Below, one piece after another: positions 49,900-64,000 of a stretch of DNA of 64,000 bases. Made by a program: the position numbers and the translations under genes. Every line of letters begins with the position of its first letter. Position 1 is the stretch's first letter. The stretch is taken from positions 120,430,580-120,494,579 of the forward strand of contig CM067360.1 in assembly GCA_034401795.1 (NCBI GenBank). The letters run 5' to 3'. The notes under the pieces were generated by a model. The model made no database searches. It worked only from the letters and a program-made list of their open reading frames with translations, and was not told where the DNA came from. This stretch comes from Chaetoderma sp. LZ-2023a (taxonomy: Eukaryota; Mollusca; Caudofoveata; Chaetodermatida; Chaetodermatidae).

Positions 49900-50300
49900 C
49901 TTGTTAATATACACTGGACCTTTCCATTTTTAGCTATGCTCCGTCCATCTCTAGCTACGCTCCAAACACACCTCGCCGTGTTGGGATTGATCGATCCCCA
50001 AAATGCCCTAGCTATCAATTTCCTGAAACCTATACAGGGACGCTGTTGAATATTTTGTAACTAATATTCCTGGGTGCTGTTGCTGCCTATGGCAGTTACA
50101 GCGCCCAGTCAAATTAGTTTCAAAATATTCAACAGAATATTTATTAAATAGTAAAAGCAAACAATTTGTGCAACACCGCATAGACCGTCTTCAAATATGC
50201 GTTCGTGACGTACTTATCGACGTCATTCATGACGTCATTAATTATGATGTCATTGTACAGATCACACAGTTCATTATGACGTCATATGATGGGTGGGTAC
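49900..50300. repeat. Palindromic family H2, full copy with both flanks
   Basis: Left flank TAGCTATGCTCCGTCCATCT and GGGATTGATCGATCCCCAAA; core 50042-50135 (GCTGTTGAATATTTTGTAAC and complement) with loop CTGTTGCTGCCTATGGCAG; right flank ATTAAATAGTAAAAGCAAAC and TGACGTCA motifs. A good reference copy. Confidence 0.85.
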
Positions 50301-50399
50301 TCTGGAAAGGTGAATTGTCTTGTGATGTGTCATATGTGTTAATGTATACATGTTTTGTGACGTGTGTACGGAGTCCATTGCTCCTTAGGCGATGCCTTT

Positions 50400-50985
50400 G
50401 ATGGACTGCCTGGTTGTAGTTTATTTATTATTAAAAACAAAGCATGGAATACGGTAACCTTGAGATGAATTGAATTGAGCATAGCTAAAACCCGATTCAT
50501 CCATTATTAATGAAGGGGTAGATATTAAACTTAAAAAATGATATACCTAGAGGCAACATGCGGTTTAAATTTAATGTCGAACTGGCCACGATCCTAGCAA
50601 ACCTTCCAATAGATTTCAGCTTACAGTAAAAATGGCGACAAAGCGGACAAAGCCGCATATAGGAACATTTTCTTACTCAACTAATACAAATATAACAAGA
50701 GAAACAAACCTTACTCTCGAATGGGTAATTTCTCACAGTGGAGCTTGTGGACATGAGGTTGAGGACAGACATGCTATTCAAGGCAGTCAGAGCCTACAAC
50801 CTACATTATACCATCATGGGGCTACCGTGTATCGAAGCGCTTCATCAAACACGCATTCAAGAGCCAATGAAACGAAAACCACCATAAGCATAAGGTTGCA
50901 TCAGAATATGAACGCGCTGTCCTGAAAGGTCAGGTTAAGAACATGCCACTGTTGATTAAATGACGACCTGCACTGGGCAGTCTTA
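50400..50985. other. No gene seen
   Basis: Short frames only. The plus-strand frame 50632-50925 starts ATGGCGACAAAGCGG, but its product shows no domain and I do not support it as a gene. Confidence 0.4.
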
Positions 50986-50991
50986 TCAACC

Positions 50992-51373
50992 CTATAAACG
51001 TGGCACACATGGTATCCACACGCAGCGCACGCAATGTGCTACAGGAACACGCATGATATCTGAGTCATTGTCACACGCAGCAAAAACTTGCAATTCAACT
51101 GTGAATGTGTTGTTCAGAGGCAAACATGCTGGACATCTAGGGTGCCGTACTGATAGTTGGGAAGCATTAATTTCGATGACCTTAAATATGTGCTGATACA
51201 TCATTACCGTGATGCAAGCATTCTGTAATCAGTTGATGGACGTCCAGCAGCATGCCTTTGGATGACACACCTTGAAGTGGAAGAGATTCTCCTGACTTTG
51301 TATGTGCAAAATTCATGAAAACTGTTGGGGCACATTTGCTGTAATTTTGTCTTGGTTGACCATGTACGACCAC
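50992..51373 (-). pseudogene. Unidentified minus-strand coding remnant with one frameshift
   Basis: Two abutting minus-strand frames read sensibly across a single shift near 51185-51200. The upstream one contains TPTVFMNFAHTKSGESLPLQ-like sequence (its second residue differs here) and LLDVHQLITECLHH. The downstream one contains FKVIEINASQLSVRHPRCPA, NNTFTVELQVFAACDNDSD and CVRCVWIPC. About 130 codons in all, with three CxxC pairs. The composition looks like protein rather than noise. Family unknown; possibly a decayed gene or transposon fragment. Confidence 0.35.
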
Positions 51374-51517
51374 ATCAACGTTGCCAGATGGACACCAGGT
51401 TTTCTGGTAGATATGAAATTTCTATCACATACATCTCTATATCAGGAAACAGAATGGAGGAGTAAGACGTACATGCTTTCCATCATCATAACCAAATATG
51501 TCACATATTAGTTGACG

Positions 51518-51838
51518 TCACAGTCGAAATGATGTAGCTACGTCGAAAGGTCTGCCACGAATGTCTGCGAACAGTATTGTAGCTCGCCGGGTAGAGTAGG
51601 GCCTTTCCCTTGTCTGGTGTCGACTCGCCGCGTTGCATGTACACGACGAGTGATGACGCTGGTTAGCTTCCGGTCTCGGGGTTATGGATCCCATACGACA
51701 CTGCCCTGCGGGTAATAAAGACCAGCTCCTTAGGCCGGTGGAACTCAATGGTTCCGGTGGGGCCGTGCGGCCATCGTGGCGAACATTAAATACTACAGTC
51801 TCATCCCAAGAGTTTGTGTCACCGGTATGCCTGTCCAT
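51518..51838 (-). other. LTR-internal open frame, copy C
   Basis: The counterpart of the frame at 1132-1392. Same ATG (MDRHTGDTNSW), same motifs TVVFNV, LSSTGL, TPRPEA and HHSSCTC, no indel that breaks frame, and it runs off the LTR end into flanking DNA. About three quarters identical to the first copy. Confidence 0.4.
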
Positions 51839-53435
51839 AGCAATTTCGTGATCTATGGACTTACAAGATTTGATTTGGTGACCTAATTAAGATAAGTCTA
51901 TATAATTCGATTACCTAACAGACCGTCAAGTATGCTAGATAAAAATGAGCATACGAAAATACAAGACATAGAGACCGCCTGATGACCTTTTAAATGCGGG
52001 ACTCCCGGTGGTACCACACAGACTCGTGGGTCCGCAGAGGTATCCCCGCATGGGAGGCTCCCATACATGAGATCACTAATTAACTTAATATAAGTTATTA
52101 TTACTCTAAGCAGAAAAGGAAAGAAAGTTATCTTATTGAAGTGGCGAAAGGTTATGTGCCTTACGCGGGCATTACTTCTGATGCTATTTCTGGGTGAGAA
52201 GTAGTAGCCTCGCGCGGGCCGTCATCACTGAATCCTTGCTAGAGGAAAGTGCCTCGTGTGGGCCTCCGTCACAGAAAAGGTTGCCACCGGTTAAAGCGGG
52301 AGAAGAGCATGGGCCAAAAAGGGCCTGCTCTAATATTCAACCAGAATGCTATAAAGAAAAGACCATACCTAGTGAATTTAAGATTTTAATGCTGCGTGCT
52401 GTTTTACGTTTAGATATGGCTGTCATTGAGAACGGATGTCCTAAGACATCCATCCTGAAGACAGGCTACATACATGTTATTTTACAAGACCTCCGAGCTG
52501 AGTGAGAATCCGGACATCCTGATCCACAACCACGTAAGACGTCACAGGACAATGGTTACCTTTCACATAAGCAAGTTTAGGCAACTGATCTATCGTTACG
52601 GTGTGGGTAAGAGAGACGAATACCCACCATGAATGTCCTTCCCGTGAGGGCGTGGCAGATCCTAACATCATGCCCAGACATTCTTACAGAATTCGTTGGG
52701 GATGCGTATCTCGCCCGTCACCAGGTCCTATGGAGCTAACTTTTTAACCTGATGTTAGGTTTAAATGCAAGTTGCCCAGTTATGCACTTCCTTAAAGATG
52801 AAAAAGTAAATAATAATTTAAAATATGTTTTCGCAGTGCTTCATACATTGGCACGGATAACTAACTATTAAGTATCCGAAGATACACGGGAAATGTATGT
52901 GACACCACACACTGGCCATCACCGCTCGGAAACCCCAATAGTTTCCCAGGGTCGGATCAGTCCATGGTGCGGATAGGAACATCCAAACAATTAAGAAGCC
53001 ATAAGGCTTAGTGGAACATGAAGAGAGACAATAACTTATAAATATGAGGCCCAATAGGTATATTGGCCAATTTTATACAACCTTGCCGGAGTGTGGGGCT
53101 AGATTATCGCAACTGCCAGAAAAGAGGCGTACACTGTGTGTCTCTCATCGAAGAAATTGTCTCTAATCATATTAAACCTATCCTATCGAGCTGAATAGAA
53201 AGGCTTTTTTAATCGGTAGCATGCCGGGATAAACAGAGTTATAGCACGGACAGCGATCTCAGTGAAAAATTGTTGGTGGCGGGAGAATGTGTTGCATATA
53301 TAAATGTTGCTGTGTAGTGTTTCCTACATACACTGCAGTCCTAGGTTTTCTATAAATAAACAAAACATATGAACGAATGGCTACTTGCCATATATAAGAC
53401 TAACCGGTACAAATAATACAGTGGTAATGATTAAG

Positions 53436-53635
<200 letters not shown>

Positions 53636-54639
53636 AGGTTGGAAGACCTACTACGGTGCGGTTATTAAAAACAACTTACAGTAAAATATGAATAACTATA
53701 AAGAAAAAGAAATTATAAATAGCGGTCCTAAGACCGTTACGGTTCCTTTTAGTCATCGCGAGCGTTTACATAAATAAAGTATAATTATCACAAATGTAAC
53801 TAACGGAGTAATTAAGATGTTAAGTATAGTTACTTGAATACTCGGTAGCCATTCTTAATGATGAGCTATCGTGTTGCTGAAATTGATACGTCATCCTTGG
53901 TGTGACGTGAGTTGTCGCGTTCTCTGGAAGCTGGAAAGTTCCCGCCTGTTAGTTCCCGCAAAAGGATTCCCACATGCAGTCCAGGACGGAAGCAGATCGA
54001 ACTCAGGACGGTAATCACAATGGAGAAACGTCTAACGAGCAGTCAGTAATTAATAAAATAACATTACTGCTAGAAAAAAAGTTCCCGTACACCGATGGTA
54101 CGGATGGAAGTTAAGAACAACTCGTTCATAAGCGGAGGTTGACGAACATGGATGAAGATACATAACTAAGCTTACGGTGCGGGTACGTCAGTTAGCTCGA
54201 AAGACGTACCGGGCAAAGTTTGCTTGCTGTGGTCAAAAGGTTTAAATAAACCTGCACGATATCAGTGCTAGGGAAGGTTGAATATCCACTTTTTGGCGTG
54301 GCCAGCAGATCCGGCGAGTTATCCACCAAAGAACATCGCTGCCTATACATCTGTAGAATCACATATCTAAGCCGGGAAAGGCCTCACTGCAAGTTTGTTG
54401 TTCCGAGTTAGTTCTTATTCGAGAACAAAATTATCACAGGTTCCAAAAATGCTCCCGAATAATCGGGAGATCCAAAATTGCTTTAGGTGCGATGGGTTGA
54501 GTTGCTGCTGCCGGCTACAGGAGAGAAACTTCCCGAGACAGAGGTAATTTGCTTAATGCCTGTCTGGCTGATAGTAGCTGCATTCAGTCCAACCTGTTCG
54601 GCCCCTGGCCGAGGATGCTCCCAAGATGCTCTCGCGTTC

Positions 54640-55517
<878 letters not shown>

Positions 55518-55855
55518 GATGCTCTCGCGTTCTGGATTTCATCTCCTTTTATACTACTCGTGACGTTATAGGCGCAGGCTTCAACCAATCATCGGTCAAG
55601 CAATAGCCAATCAGCGTGTAGCTAATAATGACGCAGTCGAATGTTCTAGAACATTCTAGAATTTCTGCGTACACGTGGTTACGACGTCACGGCAATATTT
55701 TGAAGATAATCAAAAGTGGGGTTTCCGTAGATAACTCAGCCATTTCTCAACCGATTTTGAAATGGTCCACAGATTCGGAAAGCCTTGTCGTGATTAATGC
55801 CAGATTCGGCGGGAACAAGTAATTGTAAAGAATTATAATGTACGTACTTGGTACA

Positions 55856-57226
55856 CTAAAAGCGTCATCATATATTGGCCGTGAAATATGCTCTCTGTCA
55901 AACCAGTGGAAAGCGCGCGCATGCGTGCTACTACACGTCTTAACGAACTTCGTCGTTTTGATGACGAAATCTCTCTCATGGGCTCTTATATGCTTATAGC
56001 TCTACCCAGGGGGGCGTGTTCATGGAACGGATCCAGGATGGGTGGAACTTACCCATCTTAGCTGGTACGGCTGGCACCTGACCGGTCGATCCAAACTATA
56101 GTATGTAGGTCCTAGAAGTGAATTTACAATTTAATAAACACTCGATTGAATATTTTTACAAATAATTTAACATAGCTCCTTTATCCGAAGTCGCTTGGGC
56201 TTTGCGCCGGGCTAACATCTTCCGCAGAGCATTCACACCCTCACACACCCACCACTCCCACCCCATGCCGCGCACACCCATGCCAACACTTCGCATTTTA
56301 TGAATCTGCTGCAAGCTTCAATATATATTAAGCTAGACTAAACATTATGTGATAAGTAGATAGGATAGCGCAGAGACATACGCCTTAAACCTTGGTCGGA
56401 CTACCAAGGAAACGTGGCAAACTATGTCGTCCGGTAACATAAAACTGTCACGTTACCAACCGGCATACACCAGAGTGTCTACAGCACCTCCATAACCATA
56501 CATTTCTTCATAATTAAACTGCTTTTTGTTGTATTGTTCTTTTGTCTTGCTGAGACTTACCTCTGTTATTGCTTCGCGGAGACATCACAGGGATACACCA
56601 ATCATGATAACACGTAGGTCAACATGCTCAACACACTACAGGCGGCCCCAACCCTAAATGGGTAATATTTAAATTGGCAACCGTGATTAGTTGGACTGGA
56701 TTCCTTAACTTTACCTCAGTAGTCCAGCATCCGTACTTTCACTATTGTTTCAATGTCACTGAAGAGTCAGGTAATTTAACATCACTTATTGCTAGGTAGG
56801 TGACTCCGCTTACTCAGAGCATACAATATTTTACTAATTTTGCTAATGTATTATGCTAATTGGTAGGAGTAAGACAATCTACGCCAAATAACAAACACAT
56901 GGATCCCCCTTCCCCCGAACCTGCAGAGCAGTGTATGTTATCGGAGGATAACCTGACCCTCCATACATGGTCTTTTTCCACCTAAATCCTTCCCAGTTAG
57001 ACACCTTGTCAAGAACCAGCACCCACAATCCCACCGTTTCCATTCATTCCCGTAAAACCTTCATGGGTTCCTATCTGTGGAAATCAGTTAGACTCCTCGG
57101 GACTCCTTTAATGAGTCCCGCACAACTTCTGCGGTGTTTCCGTGGAACTTTCGTGTCTTTAACTAGTTCGTAGAGAATCAGCCATCCTACCTCTGCGGGA
57201 CTTTCGTAATGTTTCTATAGAACCTC
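55856..57226. other. No gene seen
   Basis: Non-repetitive A+T-rich sequence apart from a G/C alternation near 55914-55925. Short frames show no domain. Confidence 0.4.
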
Positions 57227-57338
57227 CCCAGGTAACACAGCCTACTGGGCTGATGCTGGGCCGATACCACGCCGATACTTTCAGTATCGGCCCGGTATAG
57301 GTCCAGCATCGGCCTAGTAAGCTGGGTTATTGGGGTCC
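57227..57338. repeat. Palindromic family H3, full copy 3
   Basis: CAGCCTACTGGGCTGATGCT and its complement AGCATCGGCCTAGTAAGCTG around GGCCGATACCACGCCGATAC and TCAGTATCGGCCCGGTATAG. The stem is about 50 bases. Confidence 0.88.
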
Positions 57339-58310
57339 ACTCTTTAACATTCGCATTAACTCATGCAATAAGACATCATAGAATCTCCGGACAATACCTA
57401 CAGCGGCTCTGATCTCCTTAAAACTTCTCGATAATTCCAGTGATATAACCCGTGGAACCTACACAATAATACATGCGGACGTCGCGCTCTTGTCATTCAA
57501 CGGGTATATACAACTAACTAGCATACATTCAAATGCTTTAAACCATACACATACATATATCCGTGTACTAAACCTAAATGGTGGTTTTGCAAACACTAAA
57601 TCCTCCTATATCTGTTTTGTAAACCCCATACCTGAAGAGTTATACTTTAAAGCTAAAGATAAACTTAACAGGTCTAGACCTAAAACTCAAAATCACAATC
57701 AAAAACAATAAATAAATTGAACTTTTCATTTGGGAGTTCTGTAGAGAGTTTCATCACGATACATTCCAAGTTATCTGTTTACTATTATCTATCTCTGTCA
57801 AGAGGAATGCTAACAAACTGTAGGGGCTCTGGTGAACCTACTGCGGAGGACCACCGGCGGTAGGAGCCAACTGTGGCCACCACTAGTACTGCAGGTTGGG
57901 AACAATCTCCCTAATTTGCTACTTGTAATTATTTTGTGGATTTGTGTCGAGAGGCACCAGGAAAAATATGGGTCATTGACCTTTCCGCAGTAGAAGTTCC
58001 GCACTTAACCCTCTATATTGTACGTGTATATTCGTCAGCTAGCGGAATGAAGCTTTTCCGACTCTTAGGACTCCGAGGGAAGCTACTCCTTCCCCTACAC
58101 CCACACAGACCCCTAAGTGGGACACGCAGTGCAGGGCGTCTGTAGTATGGCGTCCGACGCCAACATCACACCCGACTCTACGGGAACGTGATCGCTCTGT
58201 CAGCCCATCACGCGTCGAGACCCGTATGCAGGTCTCCCAACTGGTCACTGCCAAGCTCCAGTTCAAGTTCACTTTATTACACTCAGGCCCATCAAGGGCA
58301 TATGCCGGTA
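57339..58310. other. No gene seen
   Basis: Short frames only. The last 60 bases (TTTATTACACTCAGGCCCAT, GGGCATATGCCGGTAAAATG) look like a repeat tail leading into the array, but I cannot name it. Confidence 0.4.
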
Positions 58311-58314
58311 AAAT

Positions 58315-59430
<1,116 letters not shown>

Positions 59431-61852
59431 TAAACGCACTGGCTCAGGATCTCCCAAGGTTGGGAGATATTTTTTATTTATTTTATTGTCTGAGATTTGT
59501 TATGTTTGTTTGATAGAGGCGGTATGGCCTATAAAATATGAATAATATATATCATTCATTCTGAAGGTTTTTGAAGAGTTAATTTCGAATTAACCAAGAT
59601 GTCACGTAGATTGGAGTTTTTCTTAAAGGCTATCACTGGACGCAAATTGAGAGGTTTTTTCATTTTATCCTGCAATTTATGATATTCATCTTTCAAAATT
59701 TCAGAAATTTCAACATTTTTTCGATTGTATGTTAAACTGAATGGAATAATTTCACGTTGATCAGCAAGACCAGGGTCCACGTTTATGCCACTCGGCCATT
59801 TTGTTTTGAGTTGCTTAATCCAAAATGATTCTCGAAGTTTTCTTTGTTTATCAGTTTCTTCGGCCGTAGCAGAAAGAGGCAGTTGCTCAATAGGCATAAT
59901 TTCAAAGTGTCTATCGACAGAATGACCAGGAAGATTGAAATGTTGAGCTACGTTGGTGTCCTCGTCGTGTCTAATATCGCAAAGGTGTCTAGTTGCTCGC
60001 CATCTGAAAGGGCATTTTGTTTCACCGACATACTGCTTTTGGCATAATTTGCAAGATATTAAATAGATAACATTTTTAGAATCGCAATCTAAATTAGACT
60101 GAAGTTGGAATTTGCTTTTGTTCTGATAACTGACAAATGTTGTCTGATTAGGTAGATAGAGGTCTAATTTACACCTCTTCTTTCCACATTTCTGAGATTG
60201 TCCTACGCCTATAATCGGACGATTGTGACGAATTTTGGTAGGCTTTTGATCGGCAGCCTTATCAGTAATAGTTTCCAAATCATGTAAAGTTTCGGATTTT
60301 ATTTTGCGCAAAAATCGTGTTGAATATCCCCTCGGTTTGAGGGCGTTAAATAAGGTGGAACACGCAGATTCAAAATTCTTTCTATCACTAGAATTTCGGT
60401 GAAACCGGATAATCTGTGATTTGATAATACCTTTAAAAGTATGAGGTGGATGGAAAGATTTCTTATGCAGTAGTTGATGGGAATCGGTGGGCTTAAAGAA
60501 TACTTTGTAATCAAGAAGCCCACTCGTGTTATAATTTACACCTTTGTAGAGAGTAACGTCCAAAAAGTCTACGGACGACTGGTCAATGTTGGCTTTAAGT
60601 TTGATGTTAGGATCGTGATTGTTCAAAATAGTGAAAAATTCATCAAACTCTTCCCTCGAATGATTCCAGATCATAAAAATATCATCGAGGTAACGGCGGT
60701 AAAATAAGGGCTGCTTAGGACATTTGTTAAGCGCATCTTCTTCCCACTCAGCTACATAGATGTTGGCAAAACTAGGACTAAAACGTTTACCCATAGCGCA
60801 TCCACAGATTTGTTGGTAGATTTCGCCAGCGAATTCGAAATCATTGCCCTTTAAACTCAGCTCCAGGAGAGCTAATATTTCGCTAGTGGGCCTATTGTTA
60901 TCGGGATATTTATCAAATGCTCTGCGAACAGAAGACAAACCCCTTTCGATGTCAATGTTTGTGTACATAGCATCGATGTCGAGGGTTATCAAGAGTGAGT
61001 TTGGAGGAACAGAAATTTTGGAGACCTCGGATAGGAAATCCTCAGTGTTGTTCAAAAAGCTGAAATGTCTATTCGCAATTGGTTGTAGGTGGTAATCAAT
61101 AATTTCACTAATTCGATAAGATTCAGAGCCGCAATCAGAGATAATAGGTCGACCCGGTGGTATCATAGGGTCGGACCATGACTCAATAGGTTTATGAATT
61201 TTTGGCAAAAGGTAAAACGTACGTGGATTTGAATCTCGTTTAGCAGTAAGGTATTTAAACTGCTTTTTCGTTATGGCCTTTTTGTCAGCCATTTCTTGAA
61301 GGATTCCATTAAATTTATCACAATTATTTTGCCAGAGTGGTTCGTCTAATTTGCGGTAGTGTTTCAGATTACTGAGTTGCCGATGTGCTTCACGAATATA
61401 ATTATCCTTACGCATTAATACAGTAGCAGATCCCTTGTCAGCAGGCTTTATAACGATGTCATTGTTTTTACGCAAACCTGTTAAGGCTAAACGTTCTTGA
61501 TATGACAAATTTTGATGATTTTTAGGAAATTCTAAATTTTCAACACGCTCCTTGATAGCTTTTATACTATCAAGGATCGCAGGGTCAACCAACTTCGAGT
61601 TAGGTGCCCAGCCAGTTTTTTCAACAAAAGGTAGAAAGTTGTTTTTCTTGGAATTTCGAAAAAAGTCTGCTAATTTTACACGGTGAGAAAATTCTTCAAT
61701 TTCCCATAAGCCATTATCTAAAAGAGCATCTATGTCGACTTTGGGCCGTGGTGTTGGTACATATGTTAGACCAAGATTTAGCAACGATCTTTCTGCTTCA
61801 GACAATGTAGAACCAGTTAGGTTAATGATATTACCACCTAGGCCAATTTCTG
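59431..61852 (-). mobile_element. Penelope-like retroelement, copy 1
   Basis: Minus-strand element with one long RT-endonuclease frame and a 3' tail of about 125 bases holding a CTCCCAACCTTGGGAG stem. The 5' side joins a trinucleotide array directly; the 3' end meets array unit 2. Together with array unit 3 it forms a 2,971-bp head-to-tail period with copy 2. Over the shared ~1.6 kb I count only about half a dozen base differences from copy 2. Confidence 0.92.
59556..61852 (-). CDS. Penelope-type reverse transcriptase with GIY-YIG endonuclease
   Basis: RT copies the element's RNA and the GIY-YIG nuclease nicks target DNA. The frame is intact for about 750 codons from LSEAERSLLNLGLTYVPTP (residues numbered from there). 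RT part: IVIKPADKGSATVL (~117), YLLPKIHKP (~198), GRPIISDCGS (~219), TLDIDAMYTNI (~273), GCAMGKRFSPSFANIYVAEW (~334) and FYRRYLDDIFMIW (YLDD, ~365). A CGKKRC motif precedes the nuclease core VIYLISCKLCQKQYVGET, with FRWRATRHL and ESFWIKQLKTKWPSGIN beyond. The frame stays open into the upstream (TAC)n array and has no ATG until the MRKDNY segment, so the N-terminus seems truncated. Confidence 0.93.
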
Positions 61853-62396
<544 letters not shown>

Positions 62397-64000
62397 ATGA
62401 TTAAACGCACTGGCTCAGCATCTCCCAAGGTTGGGAGATATTTTTTATTTATTTTATTGTCTGAGATTTGTTATGTTTGTTTGATAGAGGCGGTATGGCC
62501 TATAAAATATGAATAATATATATCATTCATTCTGAAGGTTTTTGAAGAGTTAATTTCGAATTAACCAAGATGTCACGTAGATTGGAGTTTTTCTTAAAGG
62601 CTATCACTGGACGCAAATTGAGAGGTTTTTTCATTTTATCCTGCAATTTATGATATTCATCTTTCAAAATTTCTGAAATTTCAACATTTTTTCGATTGTA
62701 TGTTAAACTGAATGGAATAATTTCACGTTGATCAGCAAGACCAGGGTCCACGTTTATGCCACTCGGCCATTTTGTTTTCAGTTGCTTAATCCAAAATGAT
62801 TCTCGAAGTTTTCTTTGTTTATCAGTTTCTTCGGCCGTAGCAGAAAGAGGCAGTTGCTCAATAGGCATAATTTCAAAGTGTCTATCGACAGAATGACCAG
62901 GAAGATTGAAATGTTGAGCTACGTTGGTGTCCTCGTCGTGTCTAATATCGCAAAGGTGTCTAGTTGCTCGCCATCTGAAAGGGCATTTTGTTTCACCGAC
63001 ATACTGCTTTTGGCATAATTTGCAAGATATTAAATAGATAACATTTTTAGAATCGCAATCTAAATTAGACTGAAGTTGGAATTTGCTTTTGTTCTGATAA
63101 CTGACAAATGTTGTCTGATTAGGCAGATAGAGGTCTAATTTACACCTCTTCTTTCCACATTTCTGAGATTGTCCTACGCCTATAATCGGACGATTGTGAC
63201 GAATTTTGGTAGGCTTTTGATCGGCAGCCTTATCAGTAATAGTTTCCAAATCATGTAAAGTTTCGGATTTTATTTTGCGCAAAAATCGTGTTGAATATCC
63301 CCTCGGTTTGAGGGCTTTAAATAAGGTGGAACACGCAGATTCAAAATTCTTTCTATCACTAGAATTTCGGTGAAACCGGATAATCTGTGATTTGATAATA
63401 CCTTTAAAAGTATGAGGTGGATGGAAAGATTTCTTATGCAGTAGTTGATGGGAATCGGTGGGCTTAAAGAATACTTTGTAATCAAGAAGCCCACTCGTGT
63501 TATAATTTACACCTTTGTAGAGAGTAACGTCCAAAAAGTCTACGGACGACTGGTCAATGTTGGCTTTAAGTTTGATGTTAGGATCGTGATTGTTCAAAAT
63601 AGTGAAAAATTCATCAAACTCTTCCCTCGAATGATTCCAGATCATAAAAATATCATCGAGGTAACGGCGGTAAAATAAGGGCTGCTTAGGACATTTGTTA
63701 AGCGCATCTTCTTCCCACTCAGCTACATAGATGTTGGCAAAACTAGGACTAAAACGTTTACCCATAGCGCATCCACAGATTTGTTGGTAGATTTCGCCAG
63801 CGAATTCGAAATCATTGCCCTTTAAACTCAGCTCCAGGAGAGCTAATATTTCGCTAGTGGGCCTATTGTTATCAGGATATTTATCAAATGCTCTGCGAAC
63901 AGAAGACAAACCCCTTTCGATGTCAATGTTTGTGTACATAGCATCGATGTCGAGGGTTATCAAGAGTGAGTTTGGAGGAACAGAAATTTTGGAGACCTCG
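62397..64000 (-). mobile_element. Penelope-like retroelement, copy 2 (runs off the window)
   Basis: Near-identical to copy 1 from its 3' tail through the RT core. Its 5' part lies beyond the window. Confidence 0.92.
62527..64000 (-). CDS. Penelope-type RT/GIY-YIG protein, copy 2, partial
   Basis: Intact frame over the visible ~490 codons, from the segment just before TLDIDAMYTNI through YLDD and the GIY-YIG domain to the same QKPSE C-terminus. One visible amino-acid difference from copy 1 is LFKALKPRG against LFNALKPRG; most other differences are silent. No frameshift or stop is seen, so this copy could be functional if its 5' end is complete. Confidence 0.92.
   Translation of the reverse strand, partial: EVSKISVPPNSLLITLDIDAMYTNIDIERGLSSVRRAFDKYPDNNRPTSEILALLELSLKGNDFEFAGEIYQQICGCAMGKRFSPSFANIYVAEWEEDALNKCPKQPLFYRRYLDDIFMIWNHSREEFDEFFTILNNHDPNIKLKANIDQSSVDFLDVTLYKGVNYNTSGLLDYKVFFKPTDSHQLLHKKSFHPPHTFKGIIKSQIIRFHRNSSDRKNFESACSTLFKALKPRGYSTRFLRKIKSETLHDLETITDKAADQKPTKIRHNRPIIGVGQSQKCGKKRCKLDLYLPNQTTFVSYQNKSKFQLQSNLDCDSKNVIYLISCKLCQKQYVGETKCPFRWRATRHLCDIRHDEDTNVAQHFNLPGHSVDRHFEIMPIEQLPLSATAEETDKQRKLRESFWIKQLKTKWPSGINVDPGLADQREIIPFSLTYNRKNVEISEILKDEYHKLQDKMKKPLNLRPVIAFKKNSNLRDILVNSKLTLQKPSE

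Noticed and set aside
62397-62530. Hammerhead ribozyme in the Penelope 3' tail
   Set aside because: Penelope elements can carry one, but I see only a CTCCCAACCTTGGGAG stem and no CUGAUGA/GAAA core; the 5' ends, where one might lie, are missing or replaced by the array.

Overview
This window looks like a repeat-dense segment of an animal nuclear genome, most likely a marine invertebrate (mollusc-like or another SRCR-rich phylum; the phylum is inference). Coding sequence occurs as short exons with GT/AG borders. Almost everything else is transposable elements, palindromic MITE-like repeats, satellites and long (TA)n, (TG)n and trinucleotide arrays. There are no bacterial-style operons, and I found no tRNA or rRNA gene.

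Layout. 1-7562: 5' end of a decayed Ty3/gypsy-type LTR retrotransposon (LTR end, Lys-type primer site, gag, protease, RT, RNase H, start of integrase), with an unidentified ~0.9 kb insertion inside RT. About 8070-11453: a module with its own TATA/CRE-like promoter and a decayed gene for a two-finger C2H2 protein. A second diverged copy of this module lies at about 29470-32720. 12.3-19.8 kb: nested MITE-like repeats, an intact Tc1 transposon inside a (TA)n tract, and a degenerate satellite. 20.9-38.8 kb: five SRCR-domain exons, split as alternating N- and C-terminal half domains; their introns hold an LTR (25941-29317), zinc-finger module copy 2, a ~0.6 kb tandem repeat, a LINE tail and several palindromic elements. 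39-51 kb: more palindromic repeats, a large trinucleotide tract, a 62-bp minisatellite and one minus-strand orphan exon. 51578-55855: a third LTR copy. 58.3-64 kb: trinucleotide arrays alternating head-to-tail with two nearly identical Penelope-like retroelement copies on the minus strand; the second runs off the window.

How the parts relate. The only candidate host genes are the SRCR gene (plus strand, split by elements) and the 46 kb minus-strand exon. The LTRs at 1, 25.9 and 51.6 kb belong to one family, shown by shared termini and co-linear homology; the first is plus-sense and the other two are minus-sense. The zinc-finger module sits beside gypsy-family sequence at both loci but in opposite orientation relative to the LTR. 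It is therefore either a gypsy accessory gene that was later rearranged or an independent element that travels with it. I consider this module, the tandem Penelope-array unit and the SRCR exon series the most informative parts of the window.
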